Notes under the pieces: model-generated
Told to the model about the DNA's origin: nothing
The model's input: the letters and a program-made list of their open reading frames with translations, nothing else
Database searches by the model: none
Made by a program: the position numbers and the translations under genes
Shown: positions 27,450 to 37,790 of the stretch, one piece after another
Layout: every line of letters starts with the position of its first letter
Position numbering within the stretch: the first letter of the stretch is position 1
Source of the DNA: Rickettsia typhi
GTDB taxonomy: Bacteria; Pseudomonadota; Alphaproteobacteria; Rickettsiales; Rickettsiaceae
Direction: 5' to 3'
NCBI GenBank assembly: GCA_945865485.1
Contig: CAMBEC010000003.1
Location: forward strand, 1 to 64,000
DNA: 64,000 nt

Positions 27450-28601
27450 ATGACAAAGAACAATAGGATGCATGCTTTTTTTACTTACTTTTTCTGTGTT
27501 GTTGTATATTTTGTTGCACTTGGCGCCAATGAAACATTCTTAACTTCGCTTCGCAGCAATTATGAGATATCTTTTAGCGAATATGATCAAATAGAATATT
27601 ATAAGATTTTGGGATATGTTGCAGCTTCAATTTGTTTACTCGTATTTTCTAGATTCCTCTCCCTTAAAGTCTTCATGATACTATGTACAGTTTTGTATTT
27701 ACTTAGCATGGTTGCTATTAGTTCTAGTGATATCAATAGCCAGACCAACTTTTTCTATTTTTCTTTATATTCAGCAAGCTATCTAATAATAGGTAGTGCA
27801 ATTTTTATATATATTTTCTGTGACACGGATCTTAGTAGTGAATTTAATCTCATTTGTATTTGTTTGGCTAGTATTGTATCTTTTTTTATAAACGAGATTA
27901 AATTCTTTGTCGTTACAATTGATGGGTTGGCGGGGTTGGTAATAACCAACGTAGTTCTACTTGGAATTTTTGTTTTAATTAACCTTAATTATCCAATCTT
28001 TAAGAAAAAAATAAAATCAACTGATTATAATTTTTCTGGTGTTGTCAAGAATATGGAACTAGAAATCCTTTGTGGGTTTTCTTTGTTCTATATACTTATG
28101 ATTGTGATTGATGGATATGATATTTATTCAATGACAGACCAATTGTTTACTATTGTAGATACTAGTATTCGTCATTATATGATGGTGCTGATAGTTTTTG
28201 TTATTAGTTTACTGATGCTATACGTAAAAAAAGTTAATATTCATAGAGTGAGTATAGGTTCTATAGGATTATCTTTTACTTTATTTGTTACCATGCCATT
28301 TTGGGCAGGATATAATGTTTTAGGATTGGTTGGCTGGTTCATACTTGGGGTGCTGTATTCAATAGTTTTTGTAACTAATATATTGGGAATAACCAAAAAG
28401 TTTGATGAGATTAATCTTGTTACAGCTTTCTCATTATATCTATTAGGATGTTGCGCAGGATACTATTGTGGTTATATAACAATCGACACTTCTGAGGATA
28501 CATTAGGTGAAAATGGCTTTCTAATTTCAATTTGTTTTGTATTGCTTAGCTTATTGATTTACTATGTCTATCTTTTTAGGAAGTATAAATTGTCGCAATG
28601 A
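27450..28601 (+). CDS. Multi-pass membrane protein, possible MFS-type transporter
   Basis: 383 residues with about 12 hydrophobic spans (for example near 10-28, 50-65, 72-90, 105-125, 170-190). The size and two-half layout suggest a major facilitator, but I see no convincing MFS signature such as the loop 2-3 GxxxDRxGR motif. The substrate is unknown. Its stop overlaps the trmFO start by 4 bases, so it is co-transcribed with trmFO. It may be restricted to the order. Confidence 0.65.
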   Translation: MTKNNRMHAFFTYFFCVVVYFVALGANETFLTSLRSNYEISFSEYDQIEYYKILGYVAASICLLVFSRFLSLKVFMILCTVLYLLSMVAISSSDINSQTNFFYFSLYSASYLIIGSAIFIYIFCDTDLSSEFNLICICLASIVSFFINEIKFFVVTIDGLAGLVITNVVLLGIFVLINLNYPIFKKKIKSTDYNFSGVVKNMELEILCGFSLFYILMIVIDGYDIYSMTDQLFTIVDTSIRHYMMVLIVFVISLLMLYVKKVNIHRVSIGSIGLSFTLFVTMPFWAGYNVLGLVGWFILGVLYSIVFVTNILGITKKFDEINLVTAFSLYLLGCCAGYYCGYITIDTSEDTLGENGFLISICFVLLSLLIYYVYLFRKYKLSQ

Positions 28602-29941
28602 AAAAATTAAATATAGTCGGTGGCGGTTTAGCTGGTGCCGAAGCGGCTTGGCAAGCTGCAAACCGTGGTATAGAGGTTACTCTATATGAGATGCGTAATC
28701 AATCAAGGAAAACTGAAGCTCACCAAACTGACAAATTAGCTGAACTAGTCTGTTCAAATTCATTTAGAAACGATGATCCAACTAGTGCTATTGGTCTACT
28801 ACACGAAGAAATGAGAAGATTAGATTCTCTCATTATGCGCGCTGCAGATAAAACAAAAGTTCCGGCTGGATCTGCTTTAGCTATGGATCGGGATCAATTT
28901 TCTCAAATGGTCACTGATTTAATAAGCAAGCATAGCAATATCACTATTGTGAGAGATGAAATTAAAGAGTTACCATCAGAAGGTAATTGGATAATTGCCA
29001 CAGGCCCTCTAACATCAGGTGAGCTTGGCTTGCATATTAGGGATGTGACAGGGGAAGATAAGTTGGCATTTTTTGATGCCATTGCCCCTATAGTGTACAA
29101 AGAAACTATAGATTTTAGTGTGGCCTGGTTCCAATCTAGATATGATAAGGAGGGTCCTGGTGGTACTGGCAAAGATTATATTAATTGTCCGTTGAATAAG
29201 GATCAATATTACGATTTTATAGATAAATTACTCTTAGGTGAGAAAACAGAATTCAAAGAATGGGAAAAAGATACACCATATTTTAATGGGTGCTTACCTA
29301 TTGAGATAATGGCTCAGCGGGGACGAGAGACTTTAAGATTTGGTCCTATGAAACCTGTTGGTCTTACTAATCCGTACAGCCCAGAGAAACCCTATGCAGT
29401 TTTGCAATTACGCCAAGACAATGCTTTGGGTAGCTTATATAACATCGTTGGTTTTCAGACGAAGTTGAAATATGGAGCACAAAAGGAAATTTTTTGTTCT
29501 ATACCAGGGCTTCAAAATGCTGAATTTGCTAGACTTGGTGGGTTGCATCGCAATACATTCATTAACAGCCCAAAGTTGCTTGGATCAAAATTAGAACTCA
29601 AAGCGCAGCCGAATATAAAATTTGCCGGTCAGATCACTGGGGTAGAGGGGTATGTAGAAAGTGCGGCAATGGGATTGTTAGCTGGCCTATTTTCTTCCTA
29701 TGAATTACAAGGAAAAGAAATTGCTATACCTCCGGCTCAAACAGCAATAGGAAGCTTACTTTTACACTTAACATATGGAGCTGATTCTACAACTTTTCAA
29801 CCAATGAATATTAATTTTGGTCTGATTCCTGAATTTGATCAGAGGATACGTTCAAAACAAGATAGGGGTGCCGCTATTTCAGCAAGGGCATTAGCATCTC
29901 TTGATGCCTGGATTAATCAAGAAGGAGTTAAATATGCATAA
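28598..29941 (+). CDS. trmFO: Methylenetetrahydrofolate-tRNA (uracil-5-)-methyltransferase
   Basis: 447 residues. FAD- and folate-dependent enzyme that makes m5U54 in the T-loop of tRNA. Clear features are the FAD-binding start [20 protein letters not shown], then [21 protein letters not shown], with the conserved Cys, and [17 protein letters not shown] towards the end. It overlaps the upstream membrane-protein gene by 4 bases and the phaC gene by 8 bases, giving a three-gene operon. Confidence 0.96.
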   Translation: MKKLNIVGGGLAGAEAAWQAANRGIEVTLYEMRNQSRKTEAHQTDKLAELVCSNSFRNDDPTSAIGLLHEEMRRLDSLIMRAADKTKVPAGSALAMDRDQFSQMVTDLISKHSNITIVRDEIKELPSEGNWIIATGPLTSGELGLHIRDVTGEDKLAFFDAIAPIVYKETIDFSVAWFQSRYDKEGPGGTGKDYINCPLNKDQYYDFIDKLLLGEKTEFKEWEKDTPYFNGCLPIEIMAQRGRETLRFGPMKPVGLTNPYSPEKPYAVLQLRQDNALGSLYNIVGFQTKLKYGAQKEIFCSIPGLQNAEFARLGGLHRNTFINSPKLLGSKLELKAQPNIKFAGQITGVEGYVESAAMGLLAGLFSSYELQGKEIAIPPAQTAIGSLLLHLTYGADSTTFQPMNINFGLIPEFDQRIRSKQDRGAAISARALASLDAWINQEGVKYA

Positions 29942-31685
29942 AATAACTAGTGATGAATTTCTAGAAAATTGTCAAAAAGTTGGTATTTACTATCAGGAGA
30001 TCCTTACTCATGTTTTAAATAATAAGAATTTTGTTGCTCCTTTGAAATATTCCGTTAATGAAAAATACCAAGAAACGACTTCTAAAGTATTTGAGCAAAT
30101 TATTGAACATCCAGAAAAATTTACTGATATAAATTTAGAATATGTACAAACCTTTCAAAGACTAATTAGTGATTCAGTTAATAAATTTATTGGCAAAAAA
30201 AATGGTAAGTCTGTTACTGAGGAAGAATCGACTGATAGAAGATTTAAAGACCCAGAGTGGAATCAAAATATCTATTTTGATTTTATTAAGCAGTATTATT
30301 TAATTACTTCAGACTGGATACAAAAAGGCATTGCGCAATATGACCTTGATGAGGATAGTAAGAGATATGTACAATTTTCGACAGGGCAGTTTATTGATGC
30401 AGTTTCACCAACAAACTTTGCATTTAGTAATCCCGTAGTTATAAAAGAATCTCTTGAAAGTGGACTAGAAAATATTGTCAAAGGTATGGAAAATTTTCTT
30501 GAAGATATAAAAAAATCTAAGGATTTATTCAATATATCAACTACTGATAAATCATATTTCAAAATTGGTAAAGATATAGCCGCAACAAAAGGTAAGGTAA
30601 TATACCAAAATGACTTAATGCAATTGATTTGTTACCAACCAAAAGAAGAAGCTTACGCAGTTCCATTGCTTATTATTCCGCCATGGATAAATAAATATTA
30701 TGTACTTGATCTTTCAGAGAATAATTCGATGGTTAAGTGGTTAGTTGATAATAATTTTCAAGTTTTCTTGATTTCTTGGGTTAATCCAAAGAAGAAACAT
30801 GCTCACAAAGATTTTGAAGATTACTTAAAAGAAGGGATCCTTGATGCAATAAATGAAATTAAAAAACTCGGATTTAACAAGATTAATACTCTTGGATATT
30901 GTATTGGTGGAACTTTGCTTACTATTGCTTTGAGCTACTTAAAGAGTAAAAAAGATAAATCAATTGCTAGTGCAACTTATCTTACGACTCTTGTAGATTT
31001 TTCTAACCCTGGTGAAGTCGGTGCGCTGGTAAATAAGCATACATTTCCGTTGATTGAGCAAGATGTTAATGCAAAAGGCTATTTAGATGGAAAATATTTA
31101 TCAAATAGTTTTAGCTTGATTCGTGCAAACGATCTCGTATGGTCTTTCTTTGTAAATAATTATTTATTAGGCAAGGCTCCAGCCGCATTTGATATTCTGT
31201 ATTGGAATTCTGACCCTACAAATCTTCCGGCAAAAATGTATATTTACTACTTAAAAAATATGTATATTGATAATAAGCTCATATTGCCCAATGCACTCGA
31301 AATGTTAGGTACTAAGATCGATGTTTCAAAGATTGATATACCATCATTCTCTTTGGCTGCAAAAGGTGATCATATTGCTCTTTGGAATGCAGTATATGAT
31401 GGTTATAAATTACTTTCTGGTCATAAAACTTTTTGCTTAACAGATGCTGGACATGTTGCTGGTGTAGTTAATCCAGCAAACAATAAAAAATATTCTTATA
31501 TTATAGGCGAGAACGTTGACGCTGATTCTAAGATTTGGCAACAATCAGCTAAATCTGAGCAAGGATCGTGGTGGAATGGTTGGAAAAAATGGTTGACGGT
31601 GCATAGTGGGAACATAGAAAAATCCATTGATTACGATAAGCTAGAATTTATTGAACCAGCTCCAGGTAACTATGTTAAGAAGTGA
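29934..31685 (+). CDS. phaC: Poly(3-hydroxyalkanoate) synthase, class I
   Basis: 583 residues. Polymerises hydroxyacyl-CoA into polyhydroxyalkanoate. The alpha/beta-hydrolase core has the modified lipase box LGYCIGG (nucleophile Cys about residue 323), the Asp in [12 protein letters not shown] and the His in [13 protein letters not shown], so the catalytic triad is complete. The N-terminal PhaC_N region contains [13 protein letters not shown] at 29934 has GGAG just upstream. No phaA, phaB or phasin gene is near, so the monomer supply is unclear. Rickettsia species are known to have a lone phaC. Confidence 0.94.
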   Translation: MHKITSDEFLENCQKVGIYYQEILTHVLNNKNFVAPLKYSVNEKYQETTSKVFEQIIEHPEKFTDINLEYVQTFQRLISDSVNKFIGKKNGKSVTEEESTDRRFKDPEWNQNIYFDFIKQYYLITSDWIQKGIAQYDLDEDSKRYVQFSTGQFIDAVSPTNFAFSNPVVIKESLESGLENIVKGMENFLEDIKKSKDLFNISTTDKSYFKIGKDIAATKGKVIYQNDLMQLICYQPKEEAYAVPLLIIPPWINKYYVLDLSENNSMVKWLVDNNFQVFLISWVNPKKKHAHKDFEDYLKEGILDAINEIKKLGFNKINTLGYCIGGTLLTIALSYLKSKKDKSIASATYLTTLVDFSNPGEVGALVNKHTFPLIEQDVNAKGYLDGKYLSNSFSLIRANDLVWSFFVNNYLLGKAPAAFDILYWNSDPTNLPAKMYIYYLKNMYIDNKLILPNALEMLGTKIDVSKIDIPSFSLAAKGDHIALWNAVYDGYKLLSGHKTFCLTDAGHVAGVVNPANNKKYSYIIGENVDADSKIWQQSAKSEQGSWWNGWKKWLTVHSGNIEKSIDYDKLEFIEPAPGNYVKK

Positions 31686-31750
31686 ATAAAAAATTCATTT
31701 AGCTTTCCCTTGGGTAAATAATTCGTGTGTAATTAATTATGCCAAAGGTC

Positions 31751-31771
31751 ATCCTGAACTTGATTCAGGAT
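31751..31771. repeat. Palindromic repeat, 21-nt core
   Basis: ATCCTGAA-CTTGA-TTCAGGAT, a perfect 8-bp dyad with a 5-base centre, in the gap after phaC. A degraded half-copy follows at about 31828-31838. Confidence 0.8.
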
Positions 31772-31861
31772 CTTCTGCTGGTTCATGAGATGCTAAGCCA
31801 AAGGCGGGCGCAACAAGCTTCAATAAAGTTCAGGATGGTCTCCTTTCAAAGATGACTTCTT

Positions 31862-32878
31862 TTAATTTGCTATCATATTATTGTTTTGCAAGCCCTGAAT
31901 CTTATCAAGGGTCGTTCCAGGTGTTGGCATTTGGTTATCAAAATTAAAGAATTCAACCATAAAATACTCATCTTCAGGTAGTGAGTTTTCAGGAAAAATA
32001 GTGCTAAAATTTGATGCGTAGGACTTAAATAATTTGCCTTTAGCAATGACAGTTCTATTTCCTACGGGAATCTTGTTGTGTAGGGAATGGGAAAAGATCA
32101 TTGGATAAGCTAAATTTCCTATCTGCATACTGATCTTTTTACCGGTATCAACAGAGTTATAAATTACTTTTCCATCACTAAGTTTAGTTATTTTTGCATC
32201 GTAAACAGCTTTTCCACCACAAAATAGTGGGATTTTATAAGATAATTGGTCATCAAATATTTTTACATTATTATCTACAAAATTTTCTGGCATTATTTCT
32301 TTCAGTAATACATTTACCTTAAAGGCGCTCAATTTATTAGAATAGGTCTCTGGAAAATATTTGCTAGAAATAGTAGCGTGGCGTGTTTGACCAGTTTTCA
32401 TACCAACAATTACGGCATCTAGTCCTGGTGCTATTTTATTAGAACCAAGAGGGAATGTCGCAGTATTTTCTTCAAGCAACGTATTAGTTAAAGATAGTAT
32501 TTTATATTGAACTGTAACAATATGTCCACAAGAAGCTGGTCCCTTTTCTCCATTACCAAAAGTATTTATTTTAAATAAGGCGTTGATAAATTTATCGCTG
32601 TTCATTTCAAAACTTGCGCCAGAACCAGCAACTGACTTATTCATAGGTTGAATAAGGCTTTCTAGAAATAATCTCCCTTCATCAGTTTTTAAAACATTCA
32701 ATAAAACGCCAGAAATAGTTTTTTCAATAAAAGTTCCGCTGAATTCAGCTGGTTTTTGTTCTTGGTCAGGAGTGTCGGGTTTTTTTAGGTGTTCTGGAGG
32801 TTTCATAGAACTCAGGCTTTGCTGAAATATCATGTAAATAATGGCGCCTGTAATAATTAGTGTCAGGAGTTTTTGCAT
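31862..32878 (-). CDS. Membrane-anchored FKBP-type peptidyl-prolyl isomerase-like protein
   Basis: 338 residues. One N-terminal hydrophobic segment (about 5-20) anchors or exports it. Residues about 115-195 fit an FKBP domain: a strand like HIVTVQYKILSLTNTLLEEN, then FPLGSNKIAPGLDAVIVGMKTGQTRHATISSKY, where the I-PGL-A--GMK-G pattern is the family core. A second, weaker region follows (about 215-300) with IPVGNRTVIAKGKLF, perhaps a repeated FKBP-like fold. Probably assists folding of exported proteins in the periplasm. It stands alone on the minus strand. Confidence 0.78.
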   Translation of the reverse strand: MQKLLTLIITGAIIYMIFQQSLSSMKPPEHLKKPDTPDQEQKPAEFSGTFIEKTISGVLLNVLKTDEGRLFLESLIQPMNKSVAGSGASFEMNSDKFINALFKINTFGNGEKGPASCGHIVTVQYKILSLTNTLLEENTATFPLGSNKIAPGLDAVIVGMKTGQTRHATISSKYFPETYSNKLSAFKVNVLLKEIMPENFVDNNVKIFDDQLSYKIPLFCGGKAVYDAKITKLSDGKVIYNSVDTGKKISMQIGNLAYPMIFSHSLHNKIPVGNRTVIAKGKLFKSYASNFSTIFPENSLPEDEYFMVEFFNFDNQMPTPGTTLDKIQGLQNNNMIAN

Positions 32879-32962
32879 AATCTTACGTAATGTTCTATAT
32901 ATCTTTAATAGTCTAAACTATAACAATCGAACGCTAAAGATTCAAGATTGAACGATATTTAT

Positions 32963-34711
32963 ATGGATTTAAAAGTAAAAAATCATTTTTATGATGTACT
33001 AATTGTTGGTTCTGGAGGTTCTGGGCTTGCTGCGGCAATTTTTGCAGCAACAAAAGGGTGGAAAGTGGCTGTTGTTAGTAAAGTTCACCCACTTAAAAGC
33101 CATACAATAGCTGCTCAAGGGGGGATTAATGCAAGCCTTGGGAACGTGACACCAGATGATTGGCGCTGGCATTCATATGATACTATAAAAGCCTCGGACT
33201 GGCTAGCTGATCAGGATTCAGTTGAGGAAATGTGTAAGTCTGCTCCAGATGTGATAAACATGCTTAGTGAATTAGGTGTAGAGTTTGATCGAATGACAGA
33301 TGGCACAATTGATCAAAAAATATATGGTGGTCAGAGTACAGACTATGGTAAGGGAACATTTGCGCACCGGGCTTGCTTTGCAAAAGATAGGACTGGCCAT
33401 TCAATAATGCATAAGCTTTACGAAGAAGCGATTTCCAAAAGTATTACATTTCATAACTATAATTTTGTATTAGATTTGATTTGTGAAGATAATCAATGCA
33501 GCGGAGCAGTGTGTTGGGACATAGAAAATGGATCCATAAATATAATTAATGCAAAAAACACAATTATTGCTACGGGTGGATGTAGCCAGATGTATTCCAC
33601 TGCAACATCATCGGCAGTATGTACGGGTGATGGTAATGGGTTAGTAGTTAGGGCGGGTATTCCTTTGCAGGATATGGAATTTGTGCAATTTCATCCAACT
33701 GCACTTCATAAGGTAGGTGTTTTGATTACTGAAGCTGCAAGGTCAGCTGGAGGAATATTACTTAATTCGCTTGGCGAGAGGTTCATGCTCAAATATGCTC
33801 CTAAATTTAAAGAACTTGCGGCAAGAGATGTTGTCGCTAGAGCGATTGCGACTGAGATAAATCAGGGTAGAGGATGTGGTCAAGATCAAGACTATGTATT
33901 TCTTGATTTAAGGCATTTATCAGAGCATGAAATAGTTGAAAAACTACCAACCGTTTTTGAGAATTGCATGGAATTTGCTAAAATTAACGCAAGTGTAAAT
34001 CTGATACCAATTGCTCCAGCATCACATTACACAATGGGTGGCATACCAACTGATAGTAATTGTCAGGTCATTAAATATGACGAACAAGGAGAGCATAAAG
34101 TTGGCTCTTTATATGCAATAGGTGAAGCTGCGTGTATTTCGGTACATGGCGCTGGGCGTTTGGGTTGTAATTCGTTGCTTGACCTAGTCGTTTTCGCAAA
34201 AAAAGCTGTGGACTCTTTAGGAAATATGGATAAGCAAGAAAATAGGAATTTAGCAGGGCATAAAAATATCGATAAATTTAAAAAGATTTTTACCAGAAAA
34301 GCTTGTGATGTTGAATCAATGGCAGGGCAATTGAAAAGTACTATGAGTAAGTATGTGGGAGTATTTAGGACTTATGATGGTCTTGTCCAAGCCTTAAAAA
34401 ATATCACGAGTATAGAAGAAGATTATAATAAGGCTGGTATTATGGATAAGTCGCTTCAGTGGAATATGGTACTTCAACATTATCTAGAGCTAGGTAATAT
34501 GATTTTATCAGCAAAGGCCACTATAGAGTCGGCCCTTTGGAGAGAAGAAAGTAGAGGAGCTCATTGGAGGGATGATTTTACGCAAGTCAATCCTAAATAT
34601 TGGGGACATACTATTTGTTTTGTGCAAAAAAAATCTTCTTTATTCTTAAGACCTATCAGAATTAGCAAAGATAATGTGGATTTTTATCAACCAGAAAAGA
34701 GAAACTACTGA
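32963..34711 (+). CDS. SdhA/FrdA-family flavoprotein, isolated from other sdh genes
   Basis: About 582 residues. FAD-dependent succinate dehydrogenase or fumarate reductase flavoprotein family. Seen: the dinucleotide fold [22 protein letters not shown] with the His that carries covalent [31 protein letters not shown] with the proton-shuttle Arg; HYTMGGIPT; and the end [13 protein letters not shown] at 32963 or an upstream TTG at 32948 could start it. In Rickettsia sdhA lies with sdhCDB and reads HPTGIYSAG and EGARGEGG at places where this has HPTALHKVG and EAARSAGG. This looks like a divergent paralogue or a separate oxidoreductase; the electron acceptor is unknown. Confidence 0.82.
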   Translation: MDLKVKNHFYDVLIVGSGGSGLAAAIFAATKGWKVAVVSKVHPLKSHTIAAQGGINASLGNVTPDDWRWHSYDTIKASDWLADQDSVEEMCKSAPDVINMLSELGVEFDRMTDGTIDQKIYGGQSTDYGKGTFAHRACFAKDRTGHSIMHKLYEEAISKSITFHNYNFVLDLICEDNQCSGAVCWDIENGSINIINAKNTIIATGGCSQMYSTATSSAVCTGDGNGLVVRAGIPLQDMEFVQFHPTALHKVGVLITEAARSAGGILLNSLGERFMLKYAPKFKELAARDVVARAIATEINQGRGCGQDQDYVFLDLRHLSEHEIVEKLPTVFENCMEFAKINASVNLIPIAPASHYTMGGIPTDSNCQVIKYDEQGEHKVGSLYAIGEAACISVHGAGRLGCNSLLDLVVFAKKAVDSLGNMDKQENRNLAGHKNIDKFKKIFTRKACDVESMAGQLKSTMSKYVGVFRTYDGLVQALKNITSIEEDYNKAGIMDKSLQWNMVLQHYLELGNMILSAKATIESALWREESRGAHWRDDFTQVNPKYWGHTICFVQKKSSLFLRPIRISKDNVDFYQPEKRNY

Positions 34712-34782
34712 TGCGATGTTTAATTTGCGAAGTAAGGGTTTACTTTCAATGGTAAAGTAATTTTAGTCCATTAGGAGGATAA

Positions 34783-35193
34783 ATGAGCTTCGAAAATAAA
34801 TTGGTTATTATTGTAAATAAAGATATAGAAATTGGTGTTGCTTTAAATGCAGCTACACACGCATCATTTGCGATTGGTGCTTTACTTGGTCAAGATACAA
34901 GCTTTCTACAATCAAACAAAGATGCAAGTGGTAATGATTGGAAAGTCTCCGGTATGCCTTATATTGTTTTACGCGGCAAATCAAATGAGATTAAGAAAGC
35001 TGTTTTAGCTGCAAAAGAAGCTAAGATTATGCAGCTAGCATTTGTTGATAGTATGACTGGGGGGACCTATTTAGAGCAAATAGAAAATATCACGCGAAAA
35101 ACTCAGGACGAACATATTTATTATGCAGCAGTACTTTTTGGTAAATGGGATATAGTGACGCAGATAACCAAAAAATTATCACTTTATAAATAA
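34783..35193 (+). CDS. DUF2000 family protein
   Basis: 136 residues. Fits DUF2000, whose fold resembles Pth2 peptidyl-tRNA hydrolase: [31 protein letters not shown] at the start and [26 protein letters not shown] in the second half. AGGAGG-like site (AGGAGG at 34771-34776) before the ATG is strong. No biochemical role is established for the family. It follows the SdhA-like gene by about 70 bases. Confidence 0.85.
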   Translation: MSFENKLVIIVNKDIEIGVALNAATHASFAIGALLGQDTSFLQSNKDASGNDWKVSGMPYIVLRGKSNEIKKAVLAAKEAKIMQLAFVDSMTGGTYLEQIENITRKTQDEHIYYAAVLFGKWDIVTQITKKLSLYK

Positions 35194-35247
35194 TAGTTGG
35201 TTAGTTGTATACACAAATAAATATATATAATTTTTTAGGTAGTAATT

Positions 35248-35907
35248 ATGAGTCACTTTAAGCTAGCTCTATCTGTTTTTGTTATTTTTACTGCAAGCCT
35301 AGCTATCGCAGCTCAAGTCGAAGAAAATCTACGAGATTTAAATTTTTGTGCAGTTACTAAAGTTACTATGAATGACTATGAGCCAGAAAGTTTTGAGTCT
35401 TCAAATAATTTACTCCGAAAAGCAGGGCAAGAAGAAATCTTTTGTGGTAAAAAAATAATAGTACATGGGAGAGTTTTAGACCAAAATTGTATTCCTGTTG
35501 CTGATGCAAAAGTTTATATTTGGCAGGCCAACTGTAACGGTAAATACCCTTATAAACCACTTAAGAATATAGCAAAAAAGAGTTTAGTAGACATTAATAA
35601 AGAACTTACATTTACTGGTAACGGTACAGCGACGACAAATAATAAAGGTGAGTTTACGTTTGTGACAACTTATCCGCCAGCAATGCAGGGTGCAGCTTCA
35701 CATATTGATTTGCGTGTAGAACATTATATGCTTGGTACGATTCAGACCACCGTAATGCTTGATAGTAACAAAGTGAGTAATCCACATGATAAGCCAGAAT
35801 TACAATCTATTGCTGAAGCCCTTGAAGCCACTGATACAAGCATTTACAATTTCCAGATTGTGCTTCCAGGTTCTGGGATCAAAGGCTACACTGATGGTTC
35901 AGATTAA
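35248..35907 (+). CDS. Secreted intradiol-dioxygenase-like protein, altered iron site
   Basis: 219 residues with a signal peptide (about 1-22). The core matches the intradiol ring-cleavage dioxygenase fold: KIIVHGRVLDQNCIPVADAKVYIWQANCNGKYPY, then GTATTNNKGEFTFVTTYPPAMQGAASHIDLRV. In active enzymes two Tyr and two His hold iron. Here Tyr100 (or 102), Tyr142 and His152 are in place but the second His of the HxH pair is Asp154 (HID). A catabolic role is unlikely in an obligate intracellular organism, and the export signal suggests a binding or structural function. Confidence is high for the fold and low for activity. Confidence 0.75.
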   Translation: MSHFKLALSVFVIFTASLAIAAQVEENLRDLNFCAVTKVTMNDYEPESFESSNNLLRKAGQEEIFCGKKIIVHGRVLDQNCIPVADAKVYIWQANCNGKYPYKPLKNIAKKSLVDINKELTFTGNGTATTNNKGEFTFVTTYPPAMQGAASHIDLRVEHYMLGTIQTTVMLDSNKVSNPHDKPELQSIAEALEATDTSIYNFQIVLPGSGIKGYTDGSD

Positions 35908-35951
35908 CTGATATTTTTAAAAATTTTGTAAATTTAATTTATTATAAAAAT

Positions 35952-36236
35952 ATGAAAGCATCATCTGATGTAACAAGCGAGGAAAAACGGTTTATTGTTT
36001 CATTTAAGGATTCAAAGCCAAATAAAATCTACAATTTTGAAAAGGAGCAAAGAAAACAAGAGGCTGCTGGAGAAGCTGCTGTTCTTAAAAAATTTGCTAA
36101 AATGCGTGTTGATAATGATATATCAAGCGAGAAACAACATTCTTCTGAAGTTAAAACCATGTCATGTGCTCAAGGTTTTTCACCAGAAGAAGAAAATTTG
36201 ATATCTGGTGACATATCAGATGACTCTGATTGCTAA
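35952..36236 (+). CDS. Small hypothetical protein with acidic tail (94 aa)
   Basis: Hydrophilic, no signal peptide. The first two-thirds are rich in Lys and Glu (KEQRKQEAAGEAAVLKKFAK), the end is acidic and serine-rich (ENLISGDISDDSDC). No family recognised. It is followed by a hairpin repeat and by minus-strand genes whose products also end in acidic tails (DSDSD, DGDDD), which may mean a shared type of secreted or host-directed protein; that link is an inference. Confidence 0.55.
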   Translation: MKASSDVTSEEKRFIVSFKDSKPNKIYNFEKEQRKQEAAGEAAVLKKFAKMRVDNDISSEKQHSSEVKTMSCAQGFSPEEENLISGDISDDSDC

Positions 36237-36293
36237 ATTAAACCTAACGAAAATTGAACGATCAAAAGTAGTTCTTATAAGAACCTTGTCGGC

Positions 36294-36326
36294 TTTAGTA
36301 TAAGAGCATATAACTCTTATACTAAA
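36294..36326. repeat. Hairpin repeat, copy 1
   Basis: Perfect 13-bp arms TTTAGTATAAGAG / CTCTTATACTAAA around CATATAA. It lies between the convergent ends of the 94-residue gene and the 73-residue gene, so it may end both transcripts. The same stem and loop recur at 36735-36773. Confidence 0.85.
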
Positions 36327-36335
36327 ATCTTATTT

Positions 36336-36557
36336 TTAATCGCTATCGCTATCCATCTCTTCATCGGAAGAATTTCCTGCTAAATCGACTTCTTCCATAG
36401 CAATGACTCTTTCTATTACAGGATCCGGCATAGGTATTACTAAACCAGGTAGTACTAAACCTATCTGGCCAATGATTTGCACACCGCCATTACCAATGGC
36501 TGGCCCGTTGCCTGGTACACCGCCAACATTAAATGCTGGATTAACTTGAATTTTCAT
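36336..36557 (-). CDS. Miniature relative of the neighbouring LRR protein (73 aa)
   Basis: A short protein rich in Gly, Pro, Val and Ile: NPAFNVGGVPGNGPAIGNGG then VQIIGQIGLVLPG, PDPVIERVIAMEEVDLAGNSS and an acidic end DSDSD. It matches the start of the 326-residue protein (VQIIGQIG versus AQVIGPIG, PDPVIE versus ADPIVE) and its end (EEVDLAGNSS versus EEVNVLGNSS) with the whole leucine-rich core missing. Upstream AT-rich sequence and the downstream hairpin are also shared. Function unknown; see findings. Confidence 0.65.
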   Translation of the reverse strand: MKIQVNPAFNVGGVPGNGPAIGNGGVQIIGQIGLVLPGLVIPMPDPVIERVIAMEEVDLAGNSSDEEMDSDSD

Positions 36558-36734
36558 ATTGCAAATACTCTCTATAAATTAAATATATAACGGGGGTAGA
36601 AATATATCGAATAAAATTAAAAAACAATAGAAAATATATTTTATTACTACTTTATATTAACGATTAACTCCCTTAGGCTTCGGAGCTAGGCGCTTTTAGC
36701 AAGTATAAATGGTCATGCCATACGATAGGGTGCG

Positions 36735-36773
36735 GCTTTTAGTATAAGAGCATATAACTCTTATACTAAAAGC
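36735..36773. repeat. Hairpin repeat, copy 2
   Basis: Perfect 16-bp arms GCTTTTAGTATAAGAG / CTCTTATACTAAAAGC around the same CATATAA loop as copy 1. It lies just after the 3' end of the LRR gene (minus strand). Confidence 0.88.
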
Positions 36774-36809
36774 TGCATTTGATCTCTTTCTAGGTTTTAA
36801 GGAAGAGAA

Positions 36810-37790
36810 TTATTCTAGGAATGAATATAGGTCGTCATCTCCATCAGTTGATTGAAATGGATTTGTTGAAGAAGAATTCCCTAATACATTGACTTCTTCT
36901 ACAACTGGACCAGCAGCAGTAGTACTTAAAATAATATCCTGTAGGCTTAAGGATGATAATAGTTCAGAGAAAGTTTCATGTGCTAAACTAAAGAAGTAAG
37001 AATCAGTGTTTAATTCTTTACAAACTGCCTTAAGGTAGAAGATATTTTCCTTTGCCATTCTATTGAGCAGAAAGACAAATTGCTCTCCAACGACTTGTAA
37101 ATCTAGATCTTCGCTGTTTTGGGATAACCATTTTAAAGCTTTTTGAGCTTTAGGACTGAAGATAAATTTTATCAAAGTCTCCCGTTCTTGAGAAGAATCT
37201 AGGTCAAAAGAGCTTAGCATTTTATATAAAACGTTCATAATAACGCTAGCGTCCTCTTTTCTCTGGGCTAAAAGATTAGTGTCTCCAAAAGTAAAGTTGA
37301 TTAATGGTGATTGATAAATATTTAGTTCCATAGTTACTAGATCTTGTGCCTGATCAAGGTTCATTTGGCAACCAGAAAAATTAGCTGATACTATATTATG
37401 GTGCGCATTAATAAAATTCAGTAATCCAAGTGGGGTTATATGATTGTTGCTCAAATCAATAAATTCTATATTTTGGTTATTTTGCAAGTGTTGGCATATA
37501 ATTTGTAATTGCGAATTATTAAGATTCGTATTTGAAAGATCAAGACTAGTTGTTTCCGGATTGTTTATGGTTGCAATGGCTCCTTCTACTATAGGGTCAG
37601 CCTGAGCAAAACCTATTGGGCCTATAACTTGTGCTCCACCGCCAAAAAATACCAGGTTTCCCGGCACGTTCCCTCCCAGTTTATCACCACCGCCAAAATT
37701 AATAGCTGCTGGTGCGTAGGCAGCTGCTGGTCCGTTGGCACCTTGAGGGTTAAAAGCTACATTGTGATTGTCAAAAAAGTGATGTTTCAT
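36810..37790 (-). CDS. Leucine-rich-repeat protein, candidate effector
   Basis: 326 residues with no classical signal peptide. Residues 1-75 are low in complexity, rich in Gly, Ala, Pro and Asn, and shared with the 73-residue neighbour. Residues about 82-145 hold ribonuclease-inhibitor-type LRRs (TSLDLSNTNLNNSQL, EFIDLSNNHITPLGL, VSANFSGCQMN). A helical region follows (150-290) and the end is acidic (STDGDDDLYSFLE). LRR proteins of this kind in intracellular bacteria are often delivered to the host cell, possibly by the type IV secretion system that Rickettsiales carry; that is an inference. Confidence 0.7.
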   Translation of the reverse strand: MKHHFFDNHNVAFNPQGANGPAAAYAPAAINFGGGDKLGGNVPGNLVFFGGGAQVIGPIGFAQADPIVEGAIATINNPETTSLDLSNTNLNNSQLQIICQHLQNNQNIEFIDLSNNHITPLGLLNFINAHHNIVSANFSGCQMNLDQAQDLVTMELNIYQSPLINFTFGDTNLLAQRKEDASVIMNVLYKMLSSFDLDSSQERETLIKFIFSPKAQKALKWLSQNSEDLDLQVVGEQFVFLLNRMAKENIFYLKAVCKELNTDSYFFSLAHETFSELLSSLSLQDIILSTTAAGPVVEEVNVLGNSSSTNPFQSTDGDDDLYSFLE

